A stretch of DNA of 7,095 nt, taken from positions 1 to 7,095 of the forward strand of contig JBMCLJ010000071.1 in the NCBI GenBank assembly GCA_048615375.1, written 5' to 3'. The translations under genes and the position numbers were made by a program. This DNA comes from JBMCLJ01 sp048615375 (GTDB lineage Bacteria > Patescibacteriota > Dojkabacteria > JAOAGR01). Shown here piece after piece: positions 1 through 5,964 of this stretch (position 1 is the first letter of the stretch; each line of letters opens with the position of its first letter). Below the pieces are notes generated by a model. The model had not been told where the DNA came from and searched no databases. It saw only the letters and a list, made by a program, of their open reading frames with translations.

Positions 1-30
1 TGGCGAAATAGATTTCGAGAGAATTTCAGC

Positions 31-59
31 TTTAAATCGTTATTGTACTTCTATAAAAT
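31..59 (+). promoter_or_regulatory. candidate sigma70-type promoter upstream of the thioredoxin-fold gene
   Basis: TTTAAA (31-36) and TAAAAT (54-59) match the -35 and -10 consensus at 4/6 and 5/6 positions with a 17-base spacer. Transcription would start near base 66, exactly where a long palindrome begins, leaving a leader of about 75 bases before the start codon at 142. In such AT-rich DNA chance matches are common. A second possible -10 (TATAGA, 119-124) lies closer to the gene. Confidence 0.3.
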
Positions 60-65
60 AGGGAA

Positions 66-82
66 AATACTGTAACAGTATT
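66..82. promoter_or_regulatory. 17-bp perfect palindrome, candidate operator
   Basis: AATACTGT and ACAGTATT are exact reverse complements around one central A (base 74). A one-base centre makes a tight RNA hairpin unlikely, although a 7-bp stem with a TAA loop is possible. The form suits binding by a dimeric repressor, and the position just downstream of the promoter candidate at 31-59 is a classic operator position. The half-site TACTGT/ACAGTA looks like the half-site of the E. coli LexA box, but there the halves are about eight bases apart, so this is resemblance only. Confidence 0.4.
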
Positions 83-141
83 GTTAACTTGCATTCATTA
101 CCGTTATTTGTTTAGATGTATAGAACAAATAAGCATGCGGT

Positions 142-633
142 ATGGAACCTGAATCATCCAAGAAGATGCCCAAAATCATTGTTGTACTGGTCGTTCTGAT
201 CATTGGACTTATGTCGTTTATGCTTTTGAGCGATATGAACCAGGTTCGCGATTTCTTTGCGCGGGTGGGGATTTCATTACCTGGCGGAAGTAGTGGCAGG
301 GGAGAGTACATGCTGTACTCAGATCTTATCGAAAAGGAACCGGATAAAACGTATGTATTGTTTTTTTACGCGGACTGGAGTCCTTCCAGCAGGGATCTGG
401 ATACAGAACTGATAAAAGAAGCTGAAGAAAAGCGTCTTCCTGATGGGTTGGTAGTATTAAAAGTACCCTTTGACAGGGATAGTCAGCTCGGCAGACAATA
501 CAATGTCTCGTATCAACATACTCTCGTACACATCGACCACAACGGAACACAACTCAATAAATGGTCAGGAGGAGATGTTGACCTCATGCTTCAGAACCTG
601 AACATTGAAGAAGAGGACAATATCTACGAATAG
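142..633 (+). CDS. membrane-anchored thioredoxin-fold protein lacking both active-site cysteines
   Basis: A 163-residue protein. Residues 1-10 are short and polar with two lysines, residues 11-30 are a hydrophobic segment (signal anchor, N-in), and from about residue 69 there is a thioredoxin-like domain facing outward. The stretch FFYADWSPSSR (74-84) aligns with the family's F.A.WC.PCR motif, with Ser80 and Ser83 where the redox cysteines should be. The cis-proline before Thr127 is His126. The protein contains no cysteine, so it cannot do dithiol chemistry. The fold is still visible in the later strand and turn (HTLVHIDHNG, then KWSGG). I infer a binding, chaperone-like or scaffold role outside the membrane, with partner unknown. 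No Shine-Dalgarno precedes the ATG at 142, and another ATG lies 7 bases upstream out of frame. It runs tail to tail into the next gene with 17 bases between stops. The fold is fairly sure, the function is not. Confidence 0.75.
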   Translation: MEPESSKKMPKIIVVLVVLIIGLMSFMLLSDMNQVRDFFARVGISLPGGSSGRGEYMLYSDLIEKEPDKTYVLFFYADWSPSSRDLDTELIKEAEEKRLPDGLVVLKVPFDRDSQLGRQYNVSYQHTLVHIDHNGTQLNKWSGGDVDLMLQNLNIEEEDNIYE

Positions 634-650
634 TTGCATGGAGCATTACT

Positions 651-1079
651 TCAGTGCAAAGATGAAAACCTTCTAATCGTCGAAGTCACTACGCCAATCA
701 CTTCAAGTTCACCTTGTACATAAATATCCTCATAGTCGTAATTGGCATGTTGAATGAATAATTCACCCATTTTGTTGACTTGCAGCATGCCAATGCCATA
801 ATTACCCTCAAGGAGGTACGCTACAATATCTCCTTCTTCGGGCTCACGGTTTTTTTCCGCGATAGCATAGTCACCCTGGTATATCCCTGCATCTGCCATT
901 GCATCATCGAGAACAGGAAGCACCAGCTTGGAACGAAGGTGGCTGAAATAATGATGAATACTATCGAGACTCTCTTCATCCTGGTTTGCACGCGAGGAGC
1001 CCGGGGTAGGATTTTGCGTAACTTGAGTAATGTCAATAAACATGTTCCCCGCGTAGTGTAGAAGTATATTTTCTGCCAT
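651..1079 (-). CDS. UmuD/LexA-type S24 peptidase-fold protein without catalytic Ser and Lys
   Basis: A 142-residue protein with no helix-turn-helix. It has an N-terminal arm (about 1-50) and then a LexA/UmuD C-terminal domain: DDAMADAGIYQGD (58-70), EEGDIVAYLLEG (81-92) and ELEVIGVVTSTIRRF (124-138) follow the family's GDSM..GI..GD, GDIV and GvV..vi.. blocks. Length and layout match UmuD (139 residues). The nucleophilic serine position is Ala60 and the general-base lysine position is Gly97. Their 37-residue separation is the one between Ser60 and Lys97 of E. coli UmuD and Ser119 and Lys156 of LexA, so the alignment is ungapped. Self-cleavage should be impossible. Residues 21-27 (TQNPTPG) occupy the place of UmuD's cleavage segment without an Ala-Gly or Cys-Gly pair. 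A role as an uncleavable binding partner, perhaps of a translesion polymerase, is inference. No umuC-like gene is in view. It is divergent from the photolyase. The ATG at 1079 sits just downstream of a good promoter match. Met13 is an alternative start. Confidence 0.75.
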   Translation of the reverse strand: MAENILLHYAGNMFIDITQVTQNPTPGSSRANQDEESLDSIHHYFSHLRSKLVLPVLDDAMADAGIYQGDYAIAEKNREPEEGDIVAYLLEGNYGIGMLQVNKMGELFIQHANYDYEDIYVQGELEVIGVVTSTIRRFSSLH

Positions 1080-1088
1080 AGGCTAAGG

Positions 1089-1117
1089 ACTTTACCTGGA
1101 TTAGAACCGTTCGTCAA
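1089..1117 (-). promoter_or_regulatory. candidate promoter of the UmuD-like gene, giving a nearly leaderless mRNA
   Basis: On the minus strand TTGACG (1117-1112, 5/6 to TTGACA) and TAAAGT (1094-1089, 4/6 to TATAAT) are separated by exactly 17 bases. Transcription would begin near base 1082, about two or three bases before the ATG at 1079, leaving no room for a ribosome binding site. Confidence 0.45.
1104..1112. promoter_or_regulatory. short GAAC-C-GTTC palindrome over the UmuD-like promoter
   Basis: A perfect 9-base inverted repeat, GAAC C GTTC, touches the -35 box and lies in the spacer of the minus-strand promoter candidate. The flanking arms TAGAAC (1102-1107) and GTTCTA (1135-1140) form a second, widely spaced inverted pair. 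GAAC/GTTC are the half-sites of the Gram-positive LexA box, which uses four central bases, not one. Four-base arms occur many times by chance in 7 kb, so this rests mainly on position. Confidence 0.2.
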
Positions 1118-1194
1118 TCTTTATCATGAGTGCCGTTCTATTAATATATTTACAGATACATACTGAAACTGTTTGCTACTAACATTTGACTGTT

Positions 1195-2673
1195 ATGAAT
1201 TTTGTATGGTTCCGAATTGATCTTCGTTTGAAAGATAACAGGATACTGGAAACGATATCTCAGCAAGGTAAACAGGTGATACCGATATTTATCCTTGATC
1301 CTAAGCTGATTCAGGATATGAACTGCTCCCGGAAACGCCTGTCATTTATGGCGGAATCAATCCTTCACTTGTCAAAACAGCTGGAAGATGCCGGCTCAAG
1401 ACTTGTTGTTGTCAAAGCAGACCCGATAGCTTTCTGGAGAAAGTTTAGCAGTAAGGCTGCCGTTCACGTCACAGCCTCCAGAGACTACACAGCGTACTCG
1501 ACCCGCCGTGATACGGCAGTGGCTTCTCTATTAGAAAAAAATCACGGCAGTTTTACAATAGTGAAAAATATTGTGGTCTATGATGCGCATGACAGGTTAG
1601 AGACAAAAAATGGAACACCAATTAAAACCTTTACCAGGTTCAAAACTGAATGGCTCAAGAGTCTACACAGTAGTCTCGCTCCGATTGAGTTTGTGTATTC
1701 TCCTGAACAGGTCTTTCTTCCGGTTCATCGAATAGAAGATTGTATCAAGCGATGTGACATTACCGAGTTTCATCGAGATGAACTTGAGCACTTTGTTCAG
1801 AAACATAGTTTTTTTCGAGGAGGAGAAGATGTAGGGTATAGGAAATGGGAGGTATTTAAATCAGAGAAGTTGCTATCCTATCATACAAAACGGGATCACT
1901 TGTATGAGGTTGGAACGAGTAAGCTTTCACCTCACTACCATTGGGGGACTATGTCGGTGCATCGTGCTGTACGGGATTGTATCGCGATTCTTGGTGATAG
2001 CTTTTATGATTTCCGAGCTTTTTCCCATACTGAAAAAGCAGGAGTTGAAGCATACCTCTCAGAACTTATCTGGAGGGATTTTTACAAGTATGTACTTGCC
2101 CATGCCCCCCATGCTCAGTGCAGTAACTACAATACTTCATATGATCGAGTACAGTGGTTGGAGAATGATACTTTGTTGGAAGCCTGGAAAGAGGGCAGCA
2201 CAGGATTTCCTGTTGTTGATGCATGTATGCGGCAATTAAACAAAAACGGCTGGATGCATAATCGTGGAAGAATGATTGTCGCATCGTTCCTTACAAAAGA
2301 TCTACATATTCATTGGAAGAAAGGAGAGAGATACTTTATGGAGCGGCTTGCTGATCTGGATATCGCGTCAAATAACGGTGGCTGGCAGTGGGTTGCAGGA
2401 ACGGGAACTGACGCGTCTCCGTACTTCAGGATTTTTAATCCAGTTAGCCAGGGGAAGAAGTATGATCCTGACGGAATTTTTATAAAGTCATACATTCCTG
2501 AATTACGTAGGGTGCCAAAGCAATTCATTCACGAGCCGTGGAAGATGAGTAAAGAATTACAAGAATCCAGTGGTTGTAGAGTAGGGAGGGAATACCCTCT
2601 ACCGATTGTTGATCACCAGACAGAGCGAATGGTTGCATTGGATTTATACAAGCGCAAATTAAAGAGTAGCTGA
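1195..2673 (+). CDS. phrB: class I deoxyribodipyrimidine (CPD) photolyase
   Basis: A flavoprotein of the cryptochrome/photolyase family that uses light to split cyclobutane pyrimidine dimers. From the ATG at 1195 it has 492 residues (E. coli PhrB has 472). The start is chosen because MNFVWFRIDLRLKDN is the canonical N-terminus; an in-frame TTG at 1186 would add only three residues. The N-terminal Rossmann-like antenna domain covers about 1-130. The FAD domain carries TSKLSPHYHWGTMS, ELIWRDFY, GFPVVDACMRQL, GWMHNRGRMIVASFL and SNNGGWQW. Every key residue of the E. coli enzyme has a match: Trp293 (substrate stacking, W277), Trp321, Trp374 and Trp397 (electron-transfer triad W306/W359/W382) and Asn393 (FAD N5 contact, N378). 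One deviation is Ile8 for the usual second Arg in WFRRDLR. It should therefore be active and not a light sensor only, though the antenna cofactor cannot be read. Its stop is 3 bases from that of the convergent YggT gene. Confidence 0.95.
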   Translation: MNFVWFRIDLRLKDNRILETISQQGKQVIPIFILDPKLIQDMNCSRKRLSFMAESILHLSKQLEDAGSRLVVVKADPIAFWRKFSSKAAVHVTASRDYTAYSTRRDTAVASLLEKNHGSFTIVKNIVVYDAHDRLETKNGTPIKTFTRFKTEWLKSLHSSLAPIEFVYSPEQVFLPVHRIEDCIKRCDITEFHRDELEHFVQKHSFFRGGEDVGYRKWEVFKSEKLLSYHTKRDHLYEVGTSKLSPHYHWGTMSVHRAVRDCIAILGDSFYDFRAFSHTEKAGVEAYLSELIWRDFYKYVLAHAPHAQCSNYNTSYDRVQWLENDTLLEAWKEGSTGFPVVDACMRQLNKNGWMHNRGRMIVASFLTKDLHIHWKKGERYFMERLADLDIASNNGGWQWVAGTGTDASPYFRIFNPVSQGKKYDPDGIFIKSYIPELRRVPKQFIHEPWKMSKELQESSGCRVGREYPLPIVDHQTERMVALDLYKRKLKSS

Positions 2674-2676
2674 ATC

Positions 2677-2973
2677 TTATTTCTTATCGCCACTATTCGA
2701 GAAATATTCAATCATTTTAATCAGAATAAGTCCAATAATGACGTACGCTATGATTGCAAACAGTGTCGACAATTCAAGAACAAATCGATTCCCGAATGTG
2801 ATATTGTCGAGCACACCGGAAAATGGACTGACAAACGGTTTGCTGATGTCATACACAAAATCAATTACCATGTTCGTCCCCTTCGCGCCAAGAAGGCGGA
2901 GGACTAAACGGAGAAGCAAAATGCACGCAGAGATACCTACAATAATTTTGATGAATTTCACTATTGTTTCCAT
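2677..2973 (-). CDS. YggT-family small integral membrane protein
   Basis: A 98-residue protein with two hydrophobic segments, about 7-28 and 66-89, around a loop with the family's proline-containing stretch (YDISKPFVSPFSGVLDNITF, 42-61). This is one YggT unit; E. coli YggT has two in tandem. Arg22 and Arg26 lie at the end of the first helix and a charged tail (NSGDKK) follows the second. YggT proteins are linked in various bacteria to division or envelope functions and osmotic tolerance, but no biochemical activity is established. Here it stands alone, not in the cell-division cluster where Gram-positive relatives often sit. It faces the photolyase tail to tail with 3 bases between stops and is divergent from the glycosidase gene across 88 bases. 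No Shine-Dalgarno is seen before the ATG at 2973. Confidence 0.8.
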   Translation of the reverse strand: METIVKFIKIIVGISACILLLRLVLRLLGAKGTNMVIDFVYDISKPFVSPFSGVLDNITFGNRFVLELSTLFAIIAYVIIGLILIKMIEYFSNSGDKK

Positions 2974-2992
2974 GATGTGTTCAGATAAGATG

Positions 2993-3021
2993 ATTGTAAG
3001 CGAAAAGCTTTGATAAGTAAA
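2993..3021 (-). promoter_or_regulatory. candidate promoter of the YggT gene
   Basis: On the minus strand TTTACT (3021-3016, 4/6) and TACAAT (2998-2993, 5/6) are spaced by exactly 17 bases. The predicted transcription start near 2986 leaves a leader of about a dozen bases, without purine-rich ribosome binding sequence, before the ATG at 2973. Confidence 0.4.
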
Positions 3022-3039
3022 CCTTTATTGCAGAAAAAT

Positions 3040-3045
3040 CATAAT
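3040..3045 (+). promoter_or_regulatory. candidate -10 box of the glycoside hydrolase gene
   Basis: CATAAT matches TATAAT at 5/6 positions. Transcription would start near 3052, about ten bases before the ATG at 3062. No good -35 box is visible at 16-18 bases upstream, so support is thin. Confidence 0.25.
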
Positions 3046-3061
3046 TCCAATACCATGCTCT

Positions 3062-5104
3062 ATGCCCAGCTTGAAAACACTTCTTAAGAGACATGTCGTA
3101 GTTATTACATTTATTCTGATTATTATAAGTATAATAGTAACTACCGTTATTCTTAATACCAAAACTGATACTGATACAAGAAGTGATGCTTCCTCCCATG
3201 ACTCTCCTGGCCTGCCGTTTTATGGCAAGGGATTAATTTTTTATACAGAAAATTATGTAAAGAACTTTGAGGAAGGGTATGCAGGTTTTAATCTCCCTGT
3301 CCCGGATAGCGCGGTTGCCGAGTTGGCGAATATGCATATTGAGGGTACTGAATGTAGCAGATATTTTGATATGAGGCAAAAGGACATTGAGCACTTTAAA
3401 GAGCTTGGGCTTGACTATGTAGTTGTAGGGTTTGGTCCAGCCAGTTGGTACAATATCGCCCCAACCAGACCCACTGACCCTACCAATCCTGATGACCCGG
3501 CGTATAAATTTTCTCAGCTTGATGAGTGGATTCAAAAATTAGAATATAACAATATAAATGTGGTACTTCAACTTTGGGGAACGCCTACTTGGGCTAGTGG
3601 GGTGGCTTCTCCACGTTCTGCATATACGGGTTCACAGACGAGAGACTGTCAGCAAACAAAACGCGAGGAAGGAGGCGGGAGAAACACATACGATCCTTCC
3701 AGTTTTTTTAAGCCATACAACGCTCCACCGCTTCAAGTAGAAGATTATGCTGATTTTGTAGAAGCTGTAGTTCGAAGATATGGTGAAAGGATTGAGGCAT
3801 ATAGCTTGTGGAATGAGCCGAATATAACTGCTTTCTGGGACGGGTCTTTAGAAAATTTTATTGCACTGAATAATATTGCGTATAATCGTATTAAGAATAT
3901 CAACCAGAATAGTGTTGTATGGGGCCCAAATCTCTTAGGTACCTACAGCGACACTGGTTTATACCCGCATACATTTATGCAGAGAAGCGGCGGCAGGTTG
4001 CAGTTTGATGTTTTTGCCCTGCACGCCTATCCTCACAACTTCAATGAATCCCCGCGAATGCTTGGTGACCAACAAAATGAAGCAATAATTTCGATAGGAA
4101 ATTTGCAGAACGCATTTAGTATTCTTGATACCTCAGGGTATGTGGGAAAACCCGTAGCAGTCACAGAAATGGGCTATCGTAGCAATTGGGAGCGTCAATT
4201 TGGTGCTAGTGGAATTCGAGAGGATTTGTCTGAACGATTAAAAGGGTTATACACACTGGATTCTCTCGCGGAAGTAGATGAAGTGCTCGCGCATCCAGAG
4301 TACGGCAGCAGATTGGTCGCTGTTTCGAATAATACGTTATATAACAACTGGAGATGGTGGTCTACGGGGTTAGTAAATATATTTAACACCCATACTTCAA
4401 AACTTGATTTTAATCAAAAACTGGATGCTTATTTTGTTTATAAAAACTGGAAGCCAGGTCTAAAAGTCGCTGCTAATGACTCTTCTGAGCCACCTTTTTC
4501 ACAGGTAGACGCTGTTTATCCGGATAAAAATGGGTACACTGTCATTCAAGGTAATCATTATTGGTATAGACCTGCCAATACAGATACATGGTCCCGGAAT
4601 ACGCTTAAATCAGCGTATGGTAAACGTGGAAACGTACCGTTGCAAGACATTGATACCGCTTACTTTGATCCTAAAATGGGTTATACAGTCATTCAAGGTG
4701 ATCGATATTGGTATAGAACGACTCCACAATCTGACTGGTATTCGAATACTCTTGCAACCGCATACGCGAGACTGACTGGAGAAAAATCCAAAGCGCCAGC
4801 GAGTAATCTTGATGCAGCGTATTTTGATGCGAAAGGGGGGTACACTATTATTCAGGGCGACAGGTATTGGTATCGTGAGTCATCACGGGAAGAGTGGTAT
4901 TCGAATACTCTGAGAAGTGCTTATTATAATGAATCCTCCAATGCAGAAGAAGTAGCAGTTCCTTATGCTGATATTGACTCAGCGTACTTTGAGGCTGATG
5001 GGGGGTATACGGTGATTAAAGGAGAGTACTTCTGGTATCGTCCTACCCCTGAATCAGCATGGGTAAAAGGTACACTTAAACAGTTGTTTTCATTTAGAAG
5101 CTAG
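3062..5104 (+). CDS. membrane-anchored clan GH-A glycoside hydrolase with four C-terminal hemopexin-like repeats
   Basis: A 680-residue protein. Residues 1-10 are basic, 11-31 are a transmembrane anchor with no obvious cleavage site, and 32-50 are a polar linker, so the rest should be extracytoplasmic. Residues about 52-475 form a (beta/alpha)8 glycosidase of clan GH-A: LQLWGTPTWASG (169-180), SLWNEPN (248-254) with acid/base Glu252, FALHAYPH on a later strand, and AVTEMGY (366-372) with nucleophile Glu369. The two glutamates are 117 residues apart, as usual for retaining enzymes near GH39/GH5, including PslG-like exopolysaccharide hydrolases. The exact family and substrate cannot be read. 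An insert at about 181-222 is Gly/Asp/Ser rich. The only two cysteines, Cys98 and Cys196, could form a disulfide. Residues 482-676 hold four repeats of about 39-40 residues in the core plus linkers (listed separately). It stands alone between a divergent promoter region and a terminator-like hairpin. An out-of-frame ATG lies 7 bases upstream. Confidence 0.85.
   Translation: MPSLKTLLKRHVVVITFILIIISIIVTTVILNTKTDTDTRSDASSHDSPGLPFYGKGLIFYTENYVKNFEEGYAGFNLPVPDSAVAELANMHIEGTECSRYFDMRQKDIEHFKELGLDYVVVGFGPASWYNIAPTRPTDPTNPDDPAYKFSQLDEWIQKLEYNNINVVLQLWGTPTWASGVASPRSAYTGSQTRDCQQTKREEGGGRNTYDPSSFFKPYNAPPLQVEDYADFVEAVVRRYGERIEAYSLWNEPNITAFWDGSLENFIALNNIAYNRIKNINQNSVVWGPNLLGTYSDTGLYPHTFMQRSGGRLQFDVFALHAYPHNFNESPRMLGDQQNEAIISIGNLQNAFSILDTSGYVGKPVAVTEMGYRSNWERQFGASGIREDLSERLKGLYTLDSLAEVDEVLAHPEYGSRLVAVSNNTLYNNWRWWSTGLVNIFNTHTSKLDFNQKLDAYFVYKNWKPGLKVAANDSSEPPFSQVDAVYPDKNGYTVIQGNHYWYRPANTDTWSRNTLKSAYGKRGNVPLQDIDTAYFDPKMGYTVIQGDRYWYRTTPQSDWYSNTLATAYARLTGEKSKAPASNLDAAYFDAKGGYTIIQGDRYWYRESSREEWYSNTLRSAYYNESSNAEEVAVPYADIDSAYFEADGGYTVIKGEYFWYRPTPESAWVKGTLKQLFSFRS
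4505..5089 (+). repeat. four tandem hemopexin-like protein repeats inside the glycosidase gene
   Basis: Units lie at residues 482-519 (4505-4618), 530-568 (4649-4765), 583-621 (4808-4924) and 638-676 (4973-5089). Each reads roughly as (I/L/V)D.AY.....GYT.I.G..YWYR......W....L...., preceded by a linker of 10-16 residues. The opening D-A-Y/F, the central G..Y.I.G..YWYR and the count of four agree with hemopexin repeats, which fold as a four-bladed propeller that binds ligands. Units 2 and 3 are closest and share 17 identical bases (4736-4752 and 4895-4911), which suggests a fairly recent duplication. Unit 1 has Pro for the usual Phe, and units 1 and 4 diverge most. Assignment to hemopexin is by motif and should be treated as likely, not proven. 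Confidence 0.7.
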
Positions 5105-5133
5105 CGATGTATTCTACGTGATTAGCTTTTTTT
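5098..5133 (+). terminator. candidate intrinsic terminator after the glycosidase gene
   Basis: AAGCTA (5098-5103) pairs with TAGCTT (5123-5128), with a further G-U pair, a short mismatch and an inner ATGT/ACGT stem around ATTCT. Seven Ts run through 5127-5133. The stem is AT-rich and interrupted, and it includes the gene's TAG stop codon, so the call is moderate. It would separate this gene from the hydrolase downstream. Confidence 0.45.
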
Positions 5134-5144
5134 CTCTGTCCTGA

Positions 5145-5150
5145 TATAGT
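5145..5150 (+). promoter_or_regulatory. candidate -10 box of the alpha/beta hydrolase gene
   Basis: TATAGT matches the -10 consensus at 5/6. The -35 position 17 bases upstream (TTAGCT, 5122-5127, 3/6) is poor and lies in the terminator stem. The predicted start near 5157 gives a leader of about 13 bases to the ATG at 5170, and an out-of-frame ATG at 5151 would fall upstream of the transcript. Confidence 0.3.
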
Positions 5151-5169
5151 ATGAGCTCAGAGTATTTGT

Positions 5170-5964
5170 ATGAAACACTACACACTTAATTTTGAAGAAA
5201 TTGGCGAAGGCAGGCCAGTGGTGCTGGTTTCCGGAATTATGTCTTCTACACGGTACTGGTACAGATTTGCTGAATTCTTCGACACTGCACAGTATAAGCT
5301 CATTCCCGTTGATCTGCTGGGTTTTGGAAAGTCACCTAAACCAAGGAATATAAGCTATACATATGAAGAGCACAGGAAAAGCTTATATACTACACTTTCA
5401 ATCCTCCTTGCAAAAGAGAAAGCTATTTTGGTAGGTTTCTCGATGGGAGCGCTTTTGCTGACGAATTTTGCCAGGCATTATTCAGGTCTGGTAGAGAGAA
5501 TCGTACTTGTAAGTCCTCCTGTTTTTCCTGATACACAAGTAACTATCCGCGATCTATCTGTGCAATCAAAATCGTATCGAATGGTAAAGACGCCCATATT
5601 AGGCCGGATGGCCAGTGGAATGACAACCGGGTTCAAGCCGATTTTCCGGAAGATTCTGCCGTATTTCCTGACGCATGTCACTCCGGAAATTGCCGCTGAT
5701 GTGCCGAATCACTGTTGGAAATCGTTGCAGGGATCTCTCAAGAATGTCGTTGAAGTACCTCAATTCAAGAATGATATTCGTTTTCTTGATCACGTGGATA
5801 TTGACATAGCGTATAGTACCGACGATGAGTACACACGCGAAGAGTACTTGCTACCAATGGTAGATGGTATGAGTAATGTCAAAATCCATACAATTAACGG
5901 TTCACATCAGATACCGCTCGATAGTCCTCATGAGTTGGCTGGGATTATCAAATCATCAGAATAA
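5170..5964 (+). CDS. alpha/beta-hydrolase fold family protein
   Basis: A 264-residue cytoplasmic-looking hydrolase with no signal peptide or membrane segment. The N-terminal strands lead to VVLVSGIMSSTRYW (17-30), the oxyanion loop, in which the usual His-Gly is Ser21-Gly22. VDLLGFGKSPKP (48-59) is the typical DLPGfG-S turn. The nucleophile elbow is GFSMG (89-93) with Ser91, Asp218 or Asp219 in STDDEY is the acid candidate, and His246 in NGSHQIPLDSPHELA is the base, giving a complete Ser-Asp-His triad. A cap of about 130-200 covers the active site. The family includes esterases, lipases, C-C hydrolases and haloperoxidase-like enzymes; the substrate cannot be told. The last 17 bases overlap the end of the minus-strand membrane protein gene, so the two form a convergent pair with no room for separate terminators. 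The ATG at 5170 has no Shine-Dalgarno sequence. Confidence 0.85.
   Translation: MKHYTLNFEEIGEGRPVVLVSGIMSSTRYWYRFAEFFDTAQYKLIPVDLLGFGKSPKPRNISYTYEEHRKSLYTTLSILLAKEKAILVGFSMGALLLTNFARHYSGLVERIVLVSPPVFPDTQVTIRDLSVQSKSYRMVKTPILGRMASGMTTGFKPIFRKILPYFLTHVTPEIAADVPNHCWKSLQGSLKNVVEVPQFKNDIRFLDHVDIDIAYSTDDEYTREEYLLPMVDGMSNVKIHTINGSHQIPLDSPHELAGIIKSSE

Noticed and set aside
1..75. Possible C-terminal end of an upstream gene (two forward frames are open from the left edge, stopping at 56-58 or 73-75)
   Set aside because: Only 19-24 codons in either frame, no recognisable motif, and no way to choose between them.
84..311. Minus-strand reading frame over the promoter and N-terminus of the first gene
   Set aside because: It lies antisense to a clear thioredoxin-fold gene, has no family features and no promoter, and reads as a shadow frame.
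634..659. TTGCA...TGCAA inverted repeat between the convergent stops as a terminator
   Set aside because: Five-base arms with a 16-base loop and no T-run on either strand.
651..1079. Full LexA repressor
   Set aside because: There is no room for and no sign of an N-terminal helix-turn-helix domain; the length fits UmuD, and the catalytic dyad is missing.
1186..1194. TTG start for the photolyase
   Set aside because: The ATG at 1195 gives the canonical photolyase N-terminus, and the extra three residues add nothing conserved.
651..2673. Alternative genetic code with TGA read as glycine or tryptophan, as in some candidate phyla
   Set aside because: TGA is the natural end of three genes at the expected family length, no internal TGA is needed, and reading through would run into opposite-strand genes.
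3004..3011. AAAGCTTT palindrome in the YggT/glycosidase intergenic region as an operator
   Set aside because: Eight bases of low complexity, expected by chance in AT-rich DNA, with no other support.
5151..5189. Small upstream reading frame starting at ATG 5151 before the hydrolase
   Set aside because: It lies before the predicted transcription start, has no ribosome binding site, and encodes only 12 residues with no features.
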